Shown in pieces: positions 62,419-64,000 of a DNA stretch of 64,000 bases. The stretch covers positions 620,001-684,000 of the forward strand of contig NZ_CP129963.1 in assembly GCF_030503615.1 (NCBI RefSeq), written 5' to 3'. How positions within the stretch are numbered: the stretch's first letter is position 1; each line of letters begins with the position of its first letter. The notes below the pieces were generated by a model. The model was not told the origin of the DNA and ran no database searches. It saw only the letters and a program-made list of their open reading frames with translations. Made by a program: the position numbers and the translations under genes. The DNA comes from Sphingobacterium sp. BN32 (GTDB taxonomy: Bacteria; Bacteroidota; Bacteroidia; Sphingobacteriales; Sphingobacteriaceae).

Positions 62419-64000
62419 ATGAGGAAATATTTAGTATTGTCATTCTTGCTACCTGCAATGTTCAGTTGCACGATGGCACAGAATCCTACACAAAGTAAAT
62501 ATGCGGAGCTATTGACCGTGGAGTCAGCGAAAGCACATTTGACGACTTTAACGTCTAAAGAATATGCAGGACGTGGGACGGGTCAAGAGGGAGGTCAAAA
62601 AGCAGCAGAATATATCGCCAATACATTTAAAGAACTGGGTTTAAAACCCGCAGTAAATGGTTCATACTTTCAGCCCGTAGCTTTAGAGAAATCGTCGTAT
62701 GTTGTTGAGCAATTTAAAATCAACAAGCATGAGTTTACAAATGGCAAGGATTTCTTTGTTCAGGGCTCGAATGATTTAGCAAGCTTTGATGCGAACGAGA
62801 TTGTATTCGTAGGCTATGGTATACAATCGGAGACATACAATGATTTAAAAGGTCTAGATATTGCCGGAAAAGTAGTGATGTTCATCAGCGATGGAGAGCC
62901 TACCGATAACAACGGAAACTCGTTGATTACGGGCACCAAGACGCTGTCGGACTGGTCTACGAGCCGCTTTAAGAAGGCTCAAGAATTGATGAAGTTAAAG
63001 CCGAAGCTTATTATTGCTACCGGCAAGCAGACATCAGATATGATCGCTCGTTTCGGAGGTCGCTTAACTGGCGGACGCTTTATGTTGCGTTCGGAAGAGA
63101 AGAAAAGTCCGTCGACCGGCAACACCGGAACTCCTGTGGTTAACATGACGCTGGAGACTGCCAACGAGGTATTAGCGGCTAAGAAAACTACGGTTGATAA
63201 GGCGCTTGCTAAAATCAACAGTACGAAGAAACCGAATTCTTTCGTAGTCAAAGCGGATGTGAAAGCGAAGATGGGCGTGAAGGCGGAAGAGTTCAATGAT
63301 CCAAACGTATTGGGCGTAATTGAAGGAACAGATAAAAAGGACGAGATCGTTATTATCTCGGGACACTATGATCACGACGGAATTCTTCCTGACGGAACAT
63401 ACTTCCCTGGTGCAGATGATAATGGATCGGGTACTGTGGGGGTATTGGAATTAGCAAAAGCATTCGCTGCAGCTAAGAAAGACGGTCATGGACCTAGAAG
63501 AACAATCCTTTTCATGGGCTTTGCAGCTGAAGAAAAAGGCTTATTAGGCTCTAGCTACTATTCAGAACATCCTGTATTCCCATTAGCAAATACGGTTACT
63601 TGTTTGAATATGGATATGATCGGTCGTATCGATGACAAGCACTTGGCCGGAAATCATAACTATATCCATGCAATCGGTTCGGATATGTTGAGTAGCGAGT
63701 TAAAAGCTATCAACGAGGAAGCCAATAAGACCTATACGCAAATGGAATTAGACTATATGTATGATGATCCGAAGGATCCGATGCGTATTTACTACCGCTC
63801 AGATCAATATAACTTAGCGAAGCATGGCATCCCGGTAATCTTCTTTTTCTCAGGCTTGCACCCAGATTACCATACTCCAAACGACACAGTTGACCGTATC
63901 GACTTCAATATGATGACGAAACGCGAGAAACTGGTGTTCCACACAGCATGGGAAATCGCAAACCGTGATAATAAGCTTGTCGTTGATAAAAAGCCGGAAG
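62419..64000 (+). CDS. M28 family aminopeptidase, exported (truncated by window end)
   Basis: Starts at ATG 62419 and is open to the window edge, at least 527 residues. A signal peptide (to about TMAQ; FSC could also serve as a weak lipobox) is followed by a propeptide-like part, a PA (protease-associated) domain (about 140-260), and the M28 core: SGHYDHDG (His), GADDNGSGT (bridging Asp), AEEKGLLGS (Glu pair), NMDMIGR and, near the edge, the HPDYHTPNDT His. The second M28 peptidase of the window, but longer and of the PA-containing type. Confidence 0.93.
   Translation, partial: MRKYLVLSFLLPAMFSCTMAQNPTQSKYAELLTVESAKAHLTTLTSKEYAGRGTGQEGGQKAAEYIANTFKELGLKPAVNGSYFQPVALEKSSYVVEQFKINKHEFTNGKDFFVQGSNDLASFDANEIVFVGYGIQSETYNDLKGLDIAGKVVMFISDGEPTDNNGNSLITGTKTLSDWSTSRFKKAQELMKLKPKLIIATGKQTSDMIARFGGRLTGGRFMLRSEEKKSPSTGNTGTPVVNMTLETANEVLAAKKTTVDKALAKINSTKKPNSFVVKADVKAKMGVKAEEFNDPNVLGVIEGTDKKDEIVIISGHYDHDGILPDGTYFPGADDNGSGTVGVLELAKAFAAAKKDGHGPRRTILFMGFAAEEKGLLGSSYYSEHPVFPLANTVTCLNMDMIGRIDDKHLAGNHNYIHAIGSDMLSSELKAINEEANKTYTQMELDYMYDDPKDPMRIYYRSDQYNLAKHGIPVIFFFSGLHPDYHTPNDTVDRIDFNMMTKREKLVFHTAWEIANRDNKLVVDKKPE

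Overview
The window comes from a Bacteroidetes chromosome, most likely a Sphingobacteriaceae member close to Sphingobacterium or Pedobacter. The evidence is the set of proteins (TonB-dependent and family-3 outer membrane barrels, a GLPGLI protein, GldC, an S46 dipeptidyl peptidase, BshA, an Hc1-like small basic protein, TIM-barrel and M28 secreted enzymes), the -7 promoter consensus TAnnTTTG in front of many genes, and the near absence of Shine-Dalgarno sites. It is mostly core chromosome. I see no prophage, insertion sequence, CRISPR array, rRNA or tRNA.

Layout. 1-2.6 kb: flotillin-like floA, then kdsC-maf. 2.6-6.4 kb: two repeat elements, then a metal-linked pair (a TonB receptor with an N-terminal HMA domain and His-rich linker, and a small Cys/His-rich exported protein) and a 37-residue membrane peptide. 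6.4-10.2 kb: trpDFBA behind a leader that encodes a 15-residue peptide with three consecutive Trp codons and an intrinsic terminator, which is a transcription attenuator. 10.2-19.8 kb: a secreted protein, DUF2795, a PlsC-type acyltransferase, an M20 dipeptidase, an outer-membrane barrel plus GLPGLI pair, an Hc1-like protein and an S46 peptidase. 19.8-22.2 kb: RNA helicase, small membrane protein, gldC and an EVE protein. 22.2-22.7 kb: a 50-bp tandem repeat grown from one arm of a palindromic element. 22.8-26.8 kb: a LytTR regulator with a very large propeller-type sensor kinase. 26.8-34.6 kb: thioesterase, sugar-nucleotide reductase, M28 peptidase, lspA, a DksA-like protein, ileS and an A-type Fe-S carrier. 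34.7-42.9 kb: glyA, an ECF sigma factor, a YugP-type protease, ffh, nuoAB and purKE. 42.9-47.1 kb: a TIM-barrel lipoprotein, pyrH-frr, bshA and arfB. 47.2-51.1 kb: a BlaI/M56 pair with tandem operators, cbpA-cbpM and ferritin. 51.2-55.4 kb: an ABC/GntR operon and a propeller lipoprotein. 55.5-64 kb: queH, yceD-rpmF-plsX-fabH-accB-accC, tatC-rpiB and a truncated M28 peptidase.

The features most worth attention are the trp attenuator, the swapped class-I signature GIHH in IleS (the HIGH motif is altered), the HMA/His-rich TonB receptor locus, and two families of intergenic palindromes that co-occur at two sites, one of them expanded into a tandem array. Two self-contained regulatory modules (BlaI/M56-TonB and GntR/ABC) have clear operator palindromes.
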